NCBI RefSeq assembly: GCF_000331305.1
Contig: NZ_KB217478.1
Span: 8,401,481-8,465,480, forward strand
DNA length: 64,000 nt
Direction: 5' to 3'
Source: Calothrix sp. PCC 7103
Lineage (GTDB): Bacteria; Cyanobacteriota; Cyanobacteriia; Cyanobacteriales; Nostocaceae
A program made the translations under genes and the position numbers. The notes beneath the pieces are model-generated. The model was given only the letters and a program-made list of their open reading frames with translations, made no database searches and was not told the DNA's origin. Below are positions 25,212 to 35,589 of the stretch, one piece after another (the stretch's first letter is position 1; each line of letters opens with the position of its first letter).

Positions 25212-25607
25212 ATGCCAACTAAAAAGAAAATATCTAAAGTAGTCCTTTTTAAGAGAATCCGAGCATTGGCTATTTTAGCTACAGTATCAGTATTTGGATT
25301 TAATGCCTGTAACTCTGGGGCACCCGAAGCAAAACTTGTGGTACGTAACGACTCAGAAAAGACCATCAATTTTATGAAAGTCCAAGTAGCTGGTAAAGAT
25401 TTTGAGCAGCGAGATATATTACCTGGTACAGAAAGGATGTGGCAATTTAAGCCAAATCGTGAAGACTCTTTTTTGGTTAACGGTCAGTTTAGCACCGATG
25501 TTCCACTTCAAACTGCCTCTGTAGGACGTACAAACACTACAGATACTAGAGAACATCATCTCACTGTTAAAGAAAATGGCAAAGTCTCTTATAGTAGCCC
25601 TAAGTAA
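25212..25607 (+). CDS. Small secreted lipoprotein-like protein
   Basis: 131 residues. The N-terminus has a basic stretch (PTKKKISKVVLFKR), a hydrophobic core (ALAILATVSVFGF) and a lipobox-like FNAC with the Cys near residue 35, predicting a lipid-anchored export product. The mature part is a small beta-rich domain (KLVVRNDSEKTINFMKVQVAG) with no known motif. It is convergent with thrC. An inverted repeat separates the two and may terminate both. Confidence 0.65.
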   Translation: MPTKKKISKVVLFKRIRALAILATVSVFGFNACNSGAPEAKLVVRNDSEKTINFMKVQVAGKDFEQRDILPGTERMWQFKPNREDSFLVNGQFSTDVPLQTASVGRTNTTDTREHHLTVKENGKVSYSSPK

Positions 25608-25611
25608 CTGG

Positions 25612-25668
25612 CAACGGATTTAGCGGATGTAACGCATGACTTACAGTTGCATCCGTTACATCCGTTCT
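25612..25668. terminator. Imperfect inverted repeat between convergent genes
   Basis: AACGGATTTAGCGGATGTAACG and, on the other side, CATCCGTTACATCCGTT are complementary with mismatches and form a hairpin between the lipoprotein and thrC stops. The unit GATGTAACG also resembles the AACGGAT runs at 52950-52975. A poly-T tail is not clear, so its role as a terminator is inference. Confidence 0.4.
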
Positions 25669-25681
25669 ATGCGTTGCAAAA

Positions 25682-26773
25682 TTACATTCCCATTGCTTCT
25701 GCAACTGCTTTAACTTCGGGAAGGATGCCTTGTTTAAATTGGCTGTTACTGTGTTTAATTGCGGTGTCGGGGTCTTTTAAACCGTTTCCTGTTAGTACAC
25801 AAACTACTGTGGCACCAGTTGGAATTTCGTCTTTGACTTTTAACATTCCTGCCACTGATGCTGCACTCGCTGGTTCACAGAAAATTCCTTCCTCGGATGC
25901 TAATAGTCGGTAAGCATCGAGAATTTCGGCATCGGTGACTGAATTAAATTCTCCCGTAGAAGCAGATTTCGCTGCTACTGCTTTTTCCCAACTCGCAGGA
26001 TTACCTATACGAATTGCTGTTGCTATTGTTTCTGGATGCGGGAAAGGGTGACCTGTAACTAATGGTGCGGCGCCTGCTGCTTGGAATCCCATCATACGTG
26101 GTAGGCGCCCACATTTTCCTGCTTGATGATATTCACAAAATCCCATCCAATACGCGGTAATGTTTCCTGCGTTACCTACGGGGATACATAACCAGTCTGG
26201 TGCATCTCCTAAAACATCCACTACTTCAAAGGCGCCTGTCTTTTGCCCTTCTAGACGATAGGGGTTTACCGAGTTAACTAATGTTACTGGGTAAGTTTCT
26301 GCCATCTCACGGACAATTTCTAAGGCACGGTCAAAGTTACCTTTAATAGCTAATACTTCTGCACCATATAATAGTGCTTGCGCTAATTTACCAAGAGCAA
26401 CATAACCATCGGGAATTAATACAAAAGGACGCATTCCACCACGTCGCGCGTAAGCTGCTGCTGCGGCTGAAGTGTTGCCTGTACTCGCGCAAATCACCGC
26501 TTTTGCCCCAGCTTCTTTGGCTTTGGAAATTGCCATCGTCATTCCTCGGTCTTTAAAACTCCCTGTCGGGTTAAGACCGTCGTATTTTACAAACACACGC
26601 ACCTGCCTACCAATGCGTTGAGCTATCGATGGTACAGGAATTAAAGGTGTGTTTCCTTCGTACAGTGTTACTACTGGAGTTTTTTCACTGACAGGCAAAT
26701 ACTCACGATAGGTTTCGATAAGTCCCAGCCAGGGTTGGCAATTTGATTTAACAGCAGACAAGCTTAAAGTCAC
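25682..26773 (-). CDS. thrC: Threonine synthase
   Basis: 363 residues from a GTG start. A PLP-dependent fold type II enzyme: the PLP lysine lies in [11 protein letters not shown] (Lys74), and the phosphate-binding and serine/threonine-dehydratase-like motifs [17 protein letters not shown] and [16 protein letters not shown] are present. [14 protein letters not shown] at the N-terminus is typical of threonine synthase, which converts O-phosphohomoserine to threonine, the last step of threonine synthesis in the cytoplasm. It is full length for the short bacterial class. No riboswitch is visible upstream. Confidence 0.93.
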   Translation of the reverse strand: MTLSLSAVKSNCQPWLGLIETYREYLPVSEKTPVVTLYEGNTPLIPVPSIAQRIGRQVRVFVKYDGLNPTGSFKDRGMTMAISKAKEAGAKAVICASTGNTSAAAAAYARRGGMRPFVLIPDGYVALGKLAQALLYGAEVLAIKGNFDRALEIVREMAETYPVTLVNSVNPYRLEGQKTGAFEVVDVLGDAPDWLCIPVGNAGNITAYWMGFCEYHQAGKCGRLPRMMGFQAAGAAPLVTGHPFPHPETIATAIRIGNPASWEKAVAAKSASTGEFNSVTDAEILDAYRLLASEEGIFCEPASAASVAGMLKVKDEIPTGATVVCVLTGNGLKDPDTAIKHSNSQFKQGILPEVKAVAEAMGM

Positions 26774-27183
26774 GGTATATATGATTCAACAGGAACAAAA
26801 ATACGTTTACCCAACTACTTAATTTAATATACAGGTGTTAGCGGCGCCGGAACGCACCATCTCACACTAATTTTTAAAATTACCTAAATATTCTACCCTA
26901 TGGAGGATACCTAGTTTTAGTTTGTTTGACATACTGAAAAAATTGATTTTAACAAGCAATAATACTTATCTTACGGTGTTATACAATGATTTTCATCAAA
27001 ACTTTAAGAAAAGGTAACACAAATAACCAATTCTTAAGGAACTAGATCAATACATTTGTAGTCAGATGTACTGAAAAGCGAATCATTAGAACTATTTATA
27101 CCAAGTATATAATATTTTAATGATTTTAAATATGACACTATTATAATATCTCTAATGGTGTGAGTTGAGGATTGAATACTCGT
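26774..27183. other. AT-rich intergenic region, no gene seen
   Basis: About 410 bases between thrC (leftward) and a small rightward gene. It contains one GGCGCC at about 26844 and no hairpin or repeat that I can identify. It presumably holds the two divergent promoters, and a small RNA cannot be excluded. Confidence 0.4.
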
Positions 27184-27366
27184 ATGTCTATATCAACAGT
27201 TTCAGAACGCAGTTCCGTAAGTCAGTTGGCTTCTAATCTGAACAAAACGTTTTACCAAGTAGACCAACAAGTCAAATTCATGCATTTGCAAGCTGAAGTT
27301 GAGTGCTTGCTACAAGAGTTGCAGAATTTGAACACACAAAGATTAACGGCAATTAAGGCAGAATAA
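27184..27366 (+). CDS. Small conserved-looking helical protein
   Basis: 60 residues from ATG 27184 (MSISTVSERSSVSQLASNLN); an upstream TTG at 27172 is less likely. The second half is a strong amphipathic or coiled-coil helix (FMHLQAEVECLLQELQNLN). No function is recognised. It is preceded by a long free-standing promoter region and followed by a convergent gene. Confidence 0.55.
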   Translation: MSISTVSERSSVSQLASNLNKTFYQVDQQVKFMHLQAEVECLLQELQNLNTQRLTAIKAE

Positions 27367-27404
27367 TTTTATGTTTATTCTTTTAATGACATAATTTATT
27401 TTGA

Positions 27405-29759
27405 CTACTCGAAGCGTTGATTTTTTTGTGACCAGCGCTTCAATGTGTAGCCATTAAAGTCATTAATCAGCAAACTTGGCAAATTAGTTTGACTTAAATT
27501 TGCTATAGCTATCAGTGATTTCTGGGAATTTTGACCGAAGTCTGTATAAATTATACTGTTATTCTCCGATAAAATTAACGTCCTAGGGCGAGAATTTAGA
27601 TTTTTTTTATTTTCTGTCTGCTTGGCAACAGGCGCCAATGATGTGATTGCTTCGTTTGATGCTGTCAGCACAATCTCTGGCTTGCCGTTGCCATTTATAT
27701 CGATTTCTTGTATGGGCCAGTGTCCTAGCTTTTGCTGCATAGTTTGGATATTGGGAAGATTGCCGACGCTATTTGTAGTTTGTAATGCGCGCCATACTGT
27801 TTTCAAAACAGCATTGCCGCGTTGCGAGTCTATACTTTGCAATTGTCCCAAGGTGGTTGGTGATGGTTGTACCCATTCAAGTGCTGATGTTGTTGTCGCT
27901 AGTGCTTGGGGTTGATTCTTTTCGTTAGATGTTGAGATATTCACAGGGTTATTTGGTAAGACTAATAAACGCAACGTCCCGTTTTTTAATTGAACAGCTT
28001 TGATTGTTGCGGTTGTAGATTGTTGTTCAGAGTTTGTATGCCATACTGCGATTTGCAGTGTTGCGTCATTGTCTAAGCCTAAAATTGAGCGTAGATATTT
28101 TTGTTTCTCTGGCGCCGTTTTGGGTAGGTTTAAGGTAGTGAATGGTGCTTTTAGCCAGTTTTTACCATCATGAAACGTTGACACTTTGACTTGATACCAT
28201 CTTTGATTATTAGATGGGTTATTAGTACTATTGCCACTATTGTTGGCGCCGATTTGTAACCAATCGTTTAAATTGACCTGTTTGCTTTCAATACTTTGTG
28301 CCGAACCAATGATTTTGCTAGTGTGTGTTGTGGTTGGCAAAGACTGGGCAGTAACTTCACCTTTGAGATGTTTTAATAAAACTTGAATTTCAGGTAAATT
28401 AACTGGTTTACCCTTGAATTGTTCCTTTAACCATGAATAAGCGCGTGCGTCTCCATATTGTGATGCCAGAATTAATGCTCCCCAAGCTTGCACTTCTTTT
28501 TGGTTGGGGTTAACTTGTAAAGCAGCTTCAACACGACTCCATAACCGTCCACTGTCAGCTTTGAGTGACTGACTAATTTCTAACGAGTTTTGTGAAGGTG
28601 TAGTTTTGAATGCTTCTAACGCTTTACCCCAACGTCCATCGATTAAATTAGCAAGGACTTGTTGACTGGGACTTGCCCAAGTTGTATCTGCTTGAGTTTT
28701 ACTAATTTGAGAGTGTAAACGAATAACATCGATTTGAGCTAGTGCGTTGCTTGAAATATTCTTTTTCTGCTTTTTAATAGATTTTAGTGAATTATATGCG
28801 GGAGTCCATAGACCACTGCGTGCCATTGAGATGGCTTTTTCATATAATGAATCTTTTAAAGCTGCTGGTTTAAGCGTAATTTCGTTGAGTTCAACAGGGT
28901 TGAGGAAAGTTTTTACAGATTTGACTTGATAGATTTGTAACTGTGGTTCTAAGCCAACAGTTTGATTAATAACTAGCTCCTTCGTACTATTACCTGTGAC
29001 TTGTTGCCATTGTGGAAGTGTACCTGTTGGACTTGTCCAGGATATAAGTTGCTGTATATGGTAACGAGCAGGATTGAAATAAAGTATGTGACCGTAGTTA
29101 ATATTGTAAGTACCTTCACTGCGTCGTCCAAGTAAATAGTACCAAGTGCCAGAATCTTTTGAGGCGCCTTCTAAGCGTTTAATTTCGGTTACAGGTAAAG
29201 AAATACTGCTTCCTTGATTTTCGTTAGTGGCATTAACAAGTGGTGCAATTACAAACGACTCTTCTGGACCTGCGATAGCAATTTGAGTTGTAAGCTGGTA
29301 ATGTTTTTCTGGTTCCGTTTTAAACTCTAAGTCATCAGCTTGTTGATAAACTCGCAGTTCGACAATTTCTTTACAATCAGATTCACAATTTGAACGCTGT
29401 TTGTAAATAGGTAATAAGAATGAGTTTTCATTGAAAATTATTTCACCTTTGTGTAACCCAAGTTTATTCACAGCCGCTTCGATTTGTGCCACTGTTTGCG
29501 CTTCACCTTTGGCAACTTTAATTTGCGCCCACTGTGGTAAAAGTTTATTTATCCAGCCAAGTTGTTGCGGTTGGAAAATAAATAAAAAGCTAATCCACGC
29601 AAACCCTATAACCAAACTTGTAACGCCAAGCAAAATTATCAGAGCTAGCAATGATATTAGGCGCCTTGTTTTTTTAGATTTTTGGGTTGTGGTTTTGACG
29701 ACACGCGCGTTTGATTTTTTGGGTAGAGGTTTTTTTATCGGCTTTCGTGGTGTAGCCAT
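27405..29759 (-). CDS. Large single-pass membrane-anchored protein, function unknown
   Basis: 784 residues from ATG 29759 (MATPRKPIKKPLPKKS); an upstream in-frame ATG at 29786 would add nine residues. A Lys/Pro-rich cytoplasmic leader of ~40 residues precedes one transmembrane helix (~42-70, LISLLALIILLGVTSLVIGFAW followed by ISFLFIF). The long exported part includes helical, repeat-like segments ~300-450 and a C-terminal domain with an FG-GAP-like piece (IDINGNGKPEIVLTAS) and LINDFNGYTLKRW. It may act in envelope integrity or carbohydrate contact. I know of conserved cyanobacterial proteins with this build but no function. It stands alone, convergent with the small gene before it. Confidence 0.75.
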   Translation of the reverse strand: MATPRKPIKKPLPKKSNARVVKTTTQKSKKTRRLISLLALIILLGVTSLVIGFAWISFLFIFQPQQLGWINKLLPQWAQIKVAKGEAQTVAQIEAAVNKLGLHKGEIIFNENSFLLPIYKQRSNCESDCKEIVELRVYQQADDLEFKTEPEKHYQLTTQIAIAGPEESFVIAPLVNATNENQGSSISLPVTEIKRLEGASKDSGTWYYLLGRRSEGTYNINYGHILYFNPARYHIQQLISWTSPTGTLPQWQQVTGNSTKELVINQTVGLEPQLQIYQVKSVKTFLNPVELNEITLKPAALKDSLYEKAISMARSGLWTPAYNSLKSIKKQKKNISSNALAQIDVIRLHSQISKTQADTTWASPSQQVLANLIDGRWGKALEAFKTTPSQNSLEISQSLKADSGRLWSRVEAALQVNPNQKEVQAWGALILASQYGDARAYSWLKEQFKGKPVNLPEIQVLLKHLKGEVTAQSLPTTTHTSKIIGSAQSIESKQVNLNDWLQIGANNSGNSTNNPSNNQRWYQVKVSTFHDGKNWLKAPFTTLNLPKTAPEKQKYLRSILGLDNDATLQIAVWHTNSEQQSTTATIKAVQLKNGTLRLLVLPNNPVNISTSNEKNQPQALATTTSALEWVQPSPTTLGQLQSIDSQRGNAVLKTVWRALQTTNSVGNLPNIQTMQQKLGHWPIQEIDINGNGKPEIVLTASNEAITSLAPVAKQTENKKNLNSRPRTLILSENNSIIYTDFGQNSQKSLIAIANLSQTNLPSLLINDFNGYTLKRWSQKNQRFE

Positions 29760-29850
29760 ATTAACTATCGGTCTTACGTACTGCACTTTTCTTTTATACT
29801 CGCTTTAATAAGAAATCGCTAATTATTCTTAAAGCAGGCATTAGTACTAT

Positions 29851-29915
29851 AGAAACCGGGTTTCTACGTAAAATCTTTGTTTTATTACAAGATGTCAACA
29901 AAGAAACCCGGTTTA
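29851..29915. repeat. Inverted repeat of GAAACCGGGTTTC units
   Basis: AGAAACCGGGTTTCT (29851-29865), itself palindromic, and AAAGAAACCCGGTTTA (29900-29915) face each other over a 34-base spacer. This is a known style of cyanobacterial dispersed repeat and lies between divergent genes. Confidence 0.7.
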
Positions 29916-30010
29916 TAACTTTTAAGCTAATAAATATTATAGTTTTACCAAAGAATATAAGTAAGAATAACTATATAATCAATTAAAAGCATGTAATTAA
30001 TGGAGGAAAC

Positions 30011-30745
30011 ATGATGAAAACCCCATATAAATACGTACCTTTTATTACTCCTTCTTATCGACAAGTCCGTAAAATGTATCGGAATTTTACGTATGCAGGT
30101 AAAGGAGTTTATTGTCCCATTTGCAATAATGATTCTAAGTCGTGGTTGAACCAAGAAGATGCAGGTACGTGTCCTTACTGTGAAAGTCAAGCTCGGCATC
30201 GATTATTGTGGTTATTTCTGGAAAAGCACAGTCAAATTTTGACGCAAAAAACTAAATTATTGCACTTCGCACCAGAGGAATGCTTAAAAAACAAATTTAG
30301 CAGCTTACCAAATCTTGAATATGTGACCGCAGACCTTTCTGCACCAGGAGTTGAAGTGCATACTGACATAACCAACTTAGTATTCGAGGAGAATTCATTT
30401 GATGCAGTTGCGTGTTGTCACGTACTCGAACATATTCCCAACGATAGCTTGGCAATGAGCGAGTTATTGCGGGTTTTGCGTCCCCAAGGTACTGCTTACA
30501 TTCAAGTTCCTTACAACAAAAATAAACCAACTGATGAAGACCCAACTGTAACTGACCCTCTTGAACGTGCAAGACGTTTTGGACAGTTTGACCATGTTAG
30601 AGTGTATGGATTTGATCTTAAGAAGCGTTTAGAAAGCGTGGGGTTTGCTGTTAGTGAAGAGTATTATGCACATGAAATAGATTCTACTCTCTGGAAACGT
30701 TATGGACTGTGGGATGATGTCATTTTTTGCTGTACTAGAGTTTGA
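30011..30745 (+). CDS. SAM-dependent methyltransferase with a zinc-ribbon-like N-terminus
   Basis: 244 residues. A cysteine cluster (YCPICNN, then CPYCES, ~36-62) precedes a class I methyltransferase domain of the Methyltransf_11 kind (LLHFAPEE, VTADLSAPG, FDAVACCHVLEHIPND, LRVLRPQGTAYIQVP). GGAGG at 30002-30006 supports either ATG 30011 or, with better spacing, ATG 30014. The substrate is unknown. The two C-x2-C pairs followed by the motif HFAPE resemble methyltransferases found among polysaccharide or glycan genes, which fits the nearby glycosyltransferases. Confidence 0.78.
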   Translation: MMKTPYKYVPFITPSYRQVRKMYRNFTYAGKGVYCPICNNDSKSWLNQEDAGTCPYCESQARHRLLWLFLEKHSQILTQKTKLLHFAPEECLKNKFSSLPNLEYVTADLSAPGVEVHTDITNLVFEENSFDAVACCHVLEHIPNDSLAMSELLRVLRPQGTAYIQVPYNKNKPTDEDPTVTDPLERARRFGQFDHVRVYGFDLKKRLESVGFAVSEEYYAHEIDSTLWKRYGLWDDVIFCCTRV

Positions 30746-30853
30746 TTGCCTTTGAAACGTAGGTTAAATTTCCGTAAATCCTCGCATGTCATATTTAAAA
30801 CTTATTGAATAAACTCGTCCGTTGAGTGTGAGTGTAAGTGTGAGTAAAAACGG

Positions 30854-32530
30854 ATGCGCTTAAAGGATAAAGTTTGTATCGTTACCGGGATGCTAGTTGG
30901 GGGAGTTATTGGACTACCCAGCAAAGCATTATCAGGCGAGTTGTCTCGGGTAGAAACTGGTGCTGTTTCTTCCCTTTTTGTCGCATCCGTTCCTTTCTCA
31001 ATGAACGGCGATGAAGGTGGAATGTCACAGGTAACATCTGTGTCACAGCTTAAAGATGTACAACCTACTGACTGGGCATTCCAAGCGTTACAATCGTTGG
31101 TTGAACGTTATGGTTGTATAGCAGGGTATCCCGATGGAACCTTCAAAGGAAATCGTGCCTTGACTCGGTATGAGTTTGCTGCTGGGTTGAATGCTTGTTT
31201 AGACCGTGTTAATCAAGTTATTAATGTTGCGGTTGATGAATCTTTTAAAAAAGAAGATTTAGCGCGTTTAAGTAAATTACAAGAAGAATTTGCTGCTGAA
31301 TTAGCAACTTTACGCGGTCGAGTTGATAATTTGGAGGCGCGCGCTGCTGAAATTGAAGCGAATCAATTTTCGACGACAACAAAGTTATCGGGTATCAGCA
31401 TTATTGGGATTCAGGGTCGCACTCGTGGACGTGGTGATATTGCACCGCGCGACGGTCGGCGAGATACACAAGATGGGGGGACAAACACAAACATAATTAA
31501 TTTCACTCAACTTTATTTAACAACTCAGTTTGATCCTAAGAGTTATTTAGTAACAGGTCTTTTAGCTGCTAAGGGTAGTACAAGACCAGCTTTAAGTAAT
31601 GATGGAATATTAGGTTACGACTTTCCGGCAGGTGATAATTTAGTTCTTAGCGACTTGCACTATCACCGACTTTTGAGTGATAACTTCGCCATTATGCTTG
31701 GTACGAGTAACGTTAATATGGCAAGTGCATTCCGGGGACCAAACCGTGCAGAAAGCGGCGCCACTGGACCGTTGTCGTATTTTGCTCAACGCAACCCAAT
31801 ATTAAATATGGGATTTGCATATCAAGGTGGGATAGCATTTGACTGGCAATTTGCCAAGCGCGCGAGTTTGCAGGGTATTTATATGAGTTCCAGACCCGGA
31901 AACCCAACTAAGCGTAATGGTTTATTCGATGGCAATATAACAGCAGCAGCACAGTTGTTGCTGACACCAGTTGATAGTTTAGATTTAAGTCTGTATTACG
32001 CCAATAACTATTCTTCGACTGGGTGTTTAGAAACGTTTGTTGGAGATGATTGTTTAACAGGTGTCAACCCTACTACTCAAAAACGCGAACCTATTAAAAC
32101 AAACGCAGTTGGCGCCACTCTTAACTGGCAATTATCACCTAAATTTACTTTAGGCGCCTGGGGTGGTTATACAAACTCCAATATTCCCGGTCGGTCAGGA
32201 AACGTAGAAACAACCAACTGGATGGTATATATGAACTTCCCCGACTTATTCCGCAAAGGCAACCTTGGGGGAATTTACGTAGGACAACCACCAAAAATAA
32301 CTAGCAGTGACTTACCAGTAGGAAATAACTTACCAGACATTATTAACGGTGGTACAGGTCGCTCAGGTGGTCAACCAGGAACAACAACTCAAATAGAAGC
32401 TTTCTATCGCTTTCAAGTTACAGACAACATTAGTATTACACCAGGCATAATTCACATTATTCAACCAGGACACACACCAGATAGCGACTCAGTAACAATG
32501 GGAGTATTGCGAAGCAGCTTTATGTTCTAA
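30854..32530 (+). CDS. SLH-domain OprB-type outer-membrane porin
   Basis: 558 residues. A signal peptide at ~1-29 is followed by one SLH domain ~55-115 (VQPTDWAFQALQSLVERYG, then GYPDGTFKGNRALTRYEFAAGLNACL), a short coiled coil ~125-165 (LQEEFAAELATLRGRVDNLEARAAEIEANQ) and a beta-barrel ~175-558 ending in a terminal Phe (SSFMF), as usual for outer-membrane proteins. This is the standard cyanobacterial 'iron uptake porin'/carbohydrate porin plan: the SLH domain binds peptidoglycan-linked polymer and the barrel lets small solutes through. Full length for the family. Confidence 0.93.
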   Translation: MRLKDKVCIVTGMLVGGVIGLPSKALSGELSRVETGAVSSLFVASVPFSMNGDEGGMSQVTSVSQLKDVQPTDWAFQALQSLVERYGCIAGYPDGTFKGNRALTRYEFAAGLNACLDRVNQVINVAVDESFKKEDLARLSKLQEEFAAELATLRGRVDNLEARAAEIEANQFSTTTKLSGISIIGIQGRTRGRGDIAPRDGRRDTQDGGTNTNIINFTQLYLTTQFDPKSYLVTGLLAAKGSTRPALSNDGILGYDFPAGDNLVLSDLHYHRLLSDNFAIMLGTSNVNMASAFRGPNRAESGATGPLSYFAQRNPILNMGFAYQGGIAFDWQFAKRASLQGIYMSSRPGNPTKRNGLFDGNITAAAQLLLTPVDSLDLSLYYANNYSSTGCLETFVGDDCLTGVNPTTQKREPIKTNAVGATLNWQLSPKFTLGAWGGYTNSNIPGRSGNVETTNWMVYMNFPDLFRKGNLGGIYVGQPPKITSSDLPVGNNLPDIINGGTGRSGGQPGTTTQIEAFYRFQVTDNISITPGIIHIIQPGHTPDSDSVTMGVLRSSFMF

Positions 32531-32742
32531 TGTGGGATGGGCTGTCTCTTGCCCCGTCCTATACCAAAGTCTATACTTCATAAATCTTTTATATAAACAT
32601 TAGGAAATTAGCTAAAAACCTCAATAATTAGCACATCTTCAACTGCAAAAAATAAATAAAAAATTCAGTGGTACTTCGCTTTTAAAATAATCTCAGCAAG
32701 ATTAAATTCAGATTAGTTGATAATAAACTTTTCTTAAAATCT

Positions 32743-33030
32743 ATGCATCGACAAACTCGTTACATGCTAGCTTTAGGTATAGCGGCTAGTACTACTATGG
32801 CTGTAAACCCCTGTCACGCACAGACAGTAACCGATAATATAGACAATAGCAGCGACAAAGCACTACTAACTTCAGAACCAGATTCAAAGACAAATACAAA
32901 TAACCCAACTGAAAAATCAGTTACACCTTCAGACGCAGTTAGTCAAACACCTGTCGAGAATGCTGCTATACCTCAAGTAAATCCTCGTATTCCAATACCA
33001 AGTAGAATATTTCCTGCGTTGCAGCAGTAA
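32743..33030 (+). CDS. Small secreted low-complexity protein
   Basis: 95 residues. A signal peptide (MHRQTRYMLALGIAASTTMA, likely cut after CHAQ near residue 28) is followed by a Ser/Thr/Asn/Asp-rich disordered stretch and a Pro-rich end (PRIPIPSRIFPALQQ). No known domain. A 210-base AT-rich leader precedes it and a repeat follows. It may be an envelope-associated linker peptide, but the function is unknown. Confidence 0.5.
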   Translation: MHRQTRYMLALGIAASTTMAVNPCHAQTVTDNIDNSSDKALLTSEPDSKTNTNNPTEKSVTPSDAVSQTPVENAAIPQVNPRIPIPSRIFPALQQ

Positions 33031-33108
33031 TAATCTAAAATTGAATATTTAAAAAAACTGAATATATTGCACTTCCCCGTTTCTCCTTTGCATTAAATTT
33101 TCTATCTT

Positions 33109-33155
33109 GTGGGATGGGCATCCTTGCCCGTCCGAAATATAGGGCGGGTTTAGAT
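33109..33155. repeat. GATGGGCATCCTTGCCCG dispersed hairpin
   Basis: GGGATGGGCATCCTTGCCCG folds on itself (GGGCA / TGCCC), followed by GGGCGGGTTTAG. It is in the same family as 47587-47610 and 47720-47755, and lies between convergent genes. Confidence 0.6.
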
Positions 33156-33173
33156 ATGTTTGTTATGATGTTT

Positions 33174-34397
33174 CTAGTTTGTTGTGTAACCCGCCCCTAC
33201 AATTTGTTCGTACTGCTGACCTGCACTTTCCCAGGTAAATTCTTTCTCAATATACTCTCGTGCATTATGCGATAATTTCGCGCGCAATTGCGGATTATCA
33301 AAAAGTTGACTAATAGCTTTTATATATTCATCTGGTTGATTCGCACGTATTGCTCGCAATGGTACATTTGGTAAGTCACAAGCTAACCCTTCCAAACCAC
33401 GATTACTACCTACAACTGGTGTACCAGCTGCCATAGCTTCTAAAGTTTTGTTTTTAATTCCAAACCCGGTTCGCATTGTCACTACACAAACAGTAGCTTG
33501 ATGTAAATACTCCGCCATCGAAGGAACTCGACCCGTAACATTCACACCTGGTTTATTTTTAAGCTCCAGCACTTCCTTAGTCGGACGAGAACCGATAATA
33601 TCAAAAGTTGTACCTGGGTAAAGTTTTTGAATTTCTGGTAAAACTTCGTTACAAAAAAAGCACACTGCATCAATATTGGCTAAATTATCCATCGCACCAA
33701 CAAATACTATACGGCGCCCACCGGGGTCAAAAGTACGATAAGGGAACGATACCAAATCTACACCATTGGGAATTACAGGAATTTTAGCGTTTGGTTTAAA
33801 TTTGAGAAGTTGAATTTTATCTTCTTCGGTTGTCACAACAATATCTGAAAACTTTTGGCAGTACTTTTGTTCGTAACGGCGTAGTAATGGTAAATTTAAT
33901 CTATCGCGAAGTTTATTTTCAGAGATTCCGGTTTCAAGTTGATTCAAACAGCTACCGTACACGGAACTGTGGACATTAACTACAGTTTTGACTTTTTCTT
34001 GAAAATGCGGTCTGATATAAATCTCATTAACGCTATGTTCACAGGTAATAACGTCACATTTACCTGCTTCAACAAAATCATCAATCCAGCTTTGCATCTG
34101 GGGTGAATACCTATTTAGGACACTGGGTGGGGTTGAGCGCACAATAAAAGTGCCAAATCTCTTAACTTTTCCAACCGCACCACCACTACCAGCGTGCGGA
34201 CGGTCAAAAACAACTAAGTTCTCAACCTGCTCTCTCAAATTAAAAATATCCATATCACTAACATCAGCTTCGCGTTGCGTCACCAGCGTTACCGTATGGC
34301 GCCGACTTAAATAATCTAATAAATTAAAGGTTCGTACCTGCGTCCCTCCACGGGTAGCAGGATAAGGAAAAGTTGAAGATAACATTAGTATGTTCAT
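33174..34397 (-). CDS. Family-4-type (GT-B) glycosyltransferase
   Basis: 407 residues. The start MNILMLSSTFPYPATRGGTQVR has the N-terminal glycine loop of GT-B enzymes. The acceptor-domain region follows, and a C-terminal nucleotide-sugar domain has RRIVFVGAMDNLAN, FDIIGSRP, VTGRVPSM and the E-x7-E-like FGIKNKTLEAMAAGTPVVGSN. It presumably transfers a sugar to a surface glycan or lipid carrier in the cytoplasm. It is divergent from the GT2 gene. Substrate unknown. Confidence 0.88.
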   Translation of the reverse strand: MNILMLSSTFPYPATRGGTQVRTFNLLDYLSRRHTVTLVTQREADVSDMDIFNLREQVENLVVFDRPHAGSGGAVGKVKRFGTFIVRSTPPSVLNRYSPQMQSWIDDFVEAGKCDVITCEHSVNEIYIRPHFQEKVKTVVNVHSSVYGSCLNQLETGISENKLRDRLNLPLLRRYEQKYCQKFSDIVVTTEEDKIQLLKFKPNAKIPVIPNGVDLVSFPYRTFDPGGRRIVFVGAMDNLANIDAVCFFCNEVLPEIQKLYPGTTFDIIGSRPTKEVLELKNKPGVNVTGRVPSMAEYLHQATVCVVTMRTGFGIKNKTLEAMAAGTPVVGSNRGLEGLACDLPNVPLRAIRANQPDEYIKAISQLFDNPQLRAKLSHNAREYIEKEFTWESAGQQYEQIVGAGYTTN

Positions 34398-34638
34398 TTT
34401 AAGTAATTATACTGATAAAAAATGTAAACTATATAAATATAGGATTAACTACCTTATAAGATAACGTCATCGTCAATATCCCTGATATTAGATATATAAA
34501 TCAAGTAGCTATTTTAATGTATAAAAATTGTACAGCCATCCCACTGATAATAAATATAGCGATTGAAGAATATAAAGGCGCCGCTGTTATGTTAATAAAA
34601 CTTTAGGGAAATATATAAATATATTAAAATAGAGAAAA

Positions 34639-35589
34639 ATGTCTAAAATAACCATTGCGATTCCCACGTACAACCGCGCTAATCTACTACCTTTCGCCAT
34701 CGAAAGCGTACTTCAACAAACCTACCAAAACTTTGAACTAATCATTTGTGACGACGGTTCTAGCGATGACACCCCCAACCTGATGTCACAATACAACGAC
34801 AACCGCATCAAATACATTCGCCACCAGCAAAACATCGGAAAAAGTAACAATATGCGTGCGGGTTTTGAAGCAGCAACTGGGGAATACTTCATAAAATTTG
34901 ATGATGACGATAGACTCACACCCAAATTTTTAGAACATACAGCTACAATCTTAAACAACCATCCATCAGTAGATTTCGTTGGTACCGACCACTGGATAAT
35001 AGACATTAACAACGAACGCGACGAAGTGCAAACCAAATATAATTCTCGCATTTGGGGAAGAGAAACCTTACGCGAAGGCATAGTAGAAAATCTTCTTGAA
35101 GTCGTATTCGTTCGTCAAAGCTTTCAAATAGGCGCCACATTATTTCGGCGCCAAGTCTTAACAGAAGTAGGTTTCATGCAACCCAACTGGCAGAACTGCG
35201 AAGACAACGACTTATTTGTAAGGTTAGCATCATTAGGAAAACAAGGGTATTATTTACCAGAATTACTAATGGAATACCGCTGCCACGCTGAACAGCAAAC
35301 AAAAGACCGTGCGATTCGCTACCTATCAGATAAAATACAGTACTTAGAAAACCATAAATTTGAGTCAGATAAATTAGAAAAAATCCGTCAAGGGCGCCTG
35401 AGCGAAACACAGTTATTATTAGGATTAAGATTAATAGAAAAAGGTGAGACGCAGCAAGGAAGACAATTAGTACTAGCAGGTAAAGCATATTCGCTTGCCA
35501 AAGCCTTAACAGGTTTAGGATTGTCACTCCTGCCCGTTGGAATTCGTCCGATGGCATTTGATGCAGTCCGAAAAGTTAACTCATATTGA
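34639..35589 (+). CDS. Family-2 glycosyltransferase
   Basis: 316 residues. A GT-A fold begins at once (MSKITIAIPTYNRANLLPFA), with ICDDGSSDDT, the metal-binding DDDDR (FIKFDDDDRLTP) and the catalytic-base area NCEDNDLFVRLA. The C-terminal ~80 residues are helical and amphipathic. It is probably part of a surface polysaccharide set with the following two genes. It starts about 240 bases from the divergent GT4 gene. Confidence 0.9.
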   Translation: MSKITIAIPTYNRANLLPFAIESVLQQTYQNFELIICDDGSSDDTPNLMSQYNDNRIKYIRHQQNIGKSNNMRAGFEAATGEYFIKFDDDDRLTPKFLEHTATILNNHPSVDFVGTDHWIIDINNERDEVQTKYNSRIWGRETLREGIVENLLEVVFVRQSFQIGATLFRRQVLTEVGFMQPNWQNCEDNDLFVRLASLGKQGYYLPELLMEYRCHAEQQTKDRAIRYLSDKIQYLENHKFESDKLEKIRQGRLSETQLLLGLRLIEKGETQQGRQLVLAGKAYSLAKALTGLGLSLLPVGIRPMAFDAVRKVNSY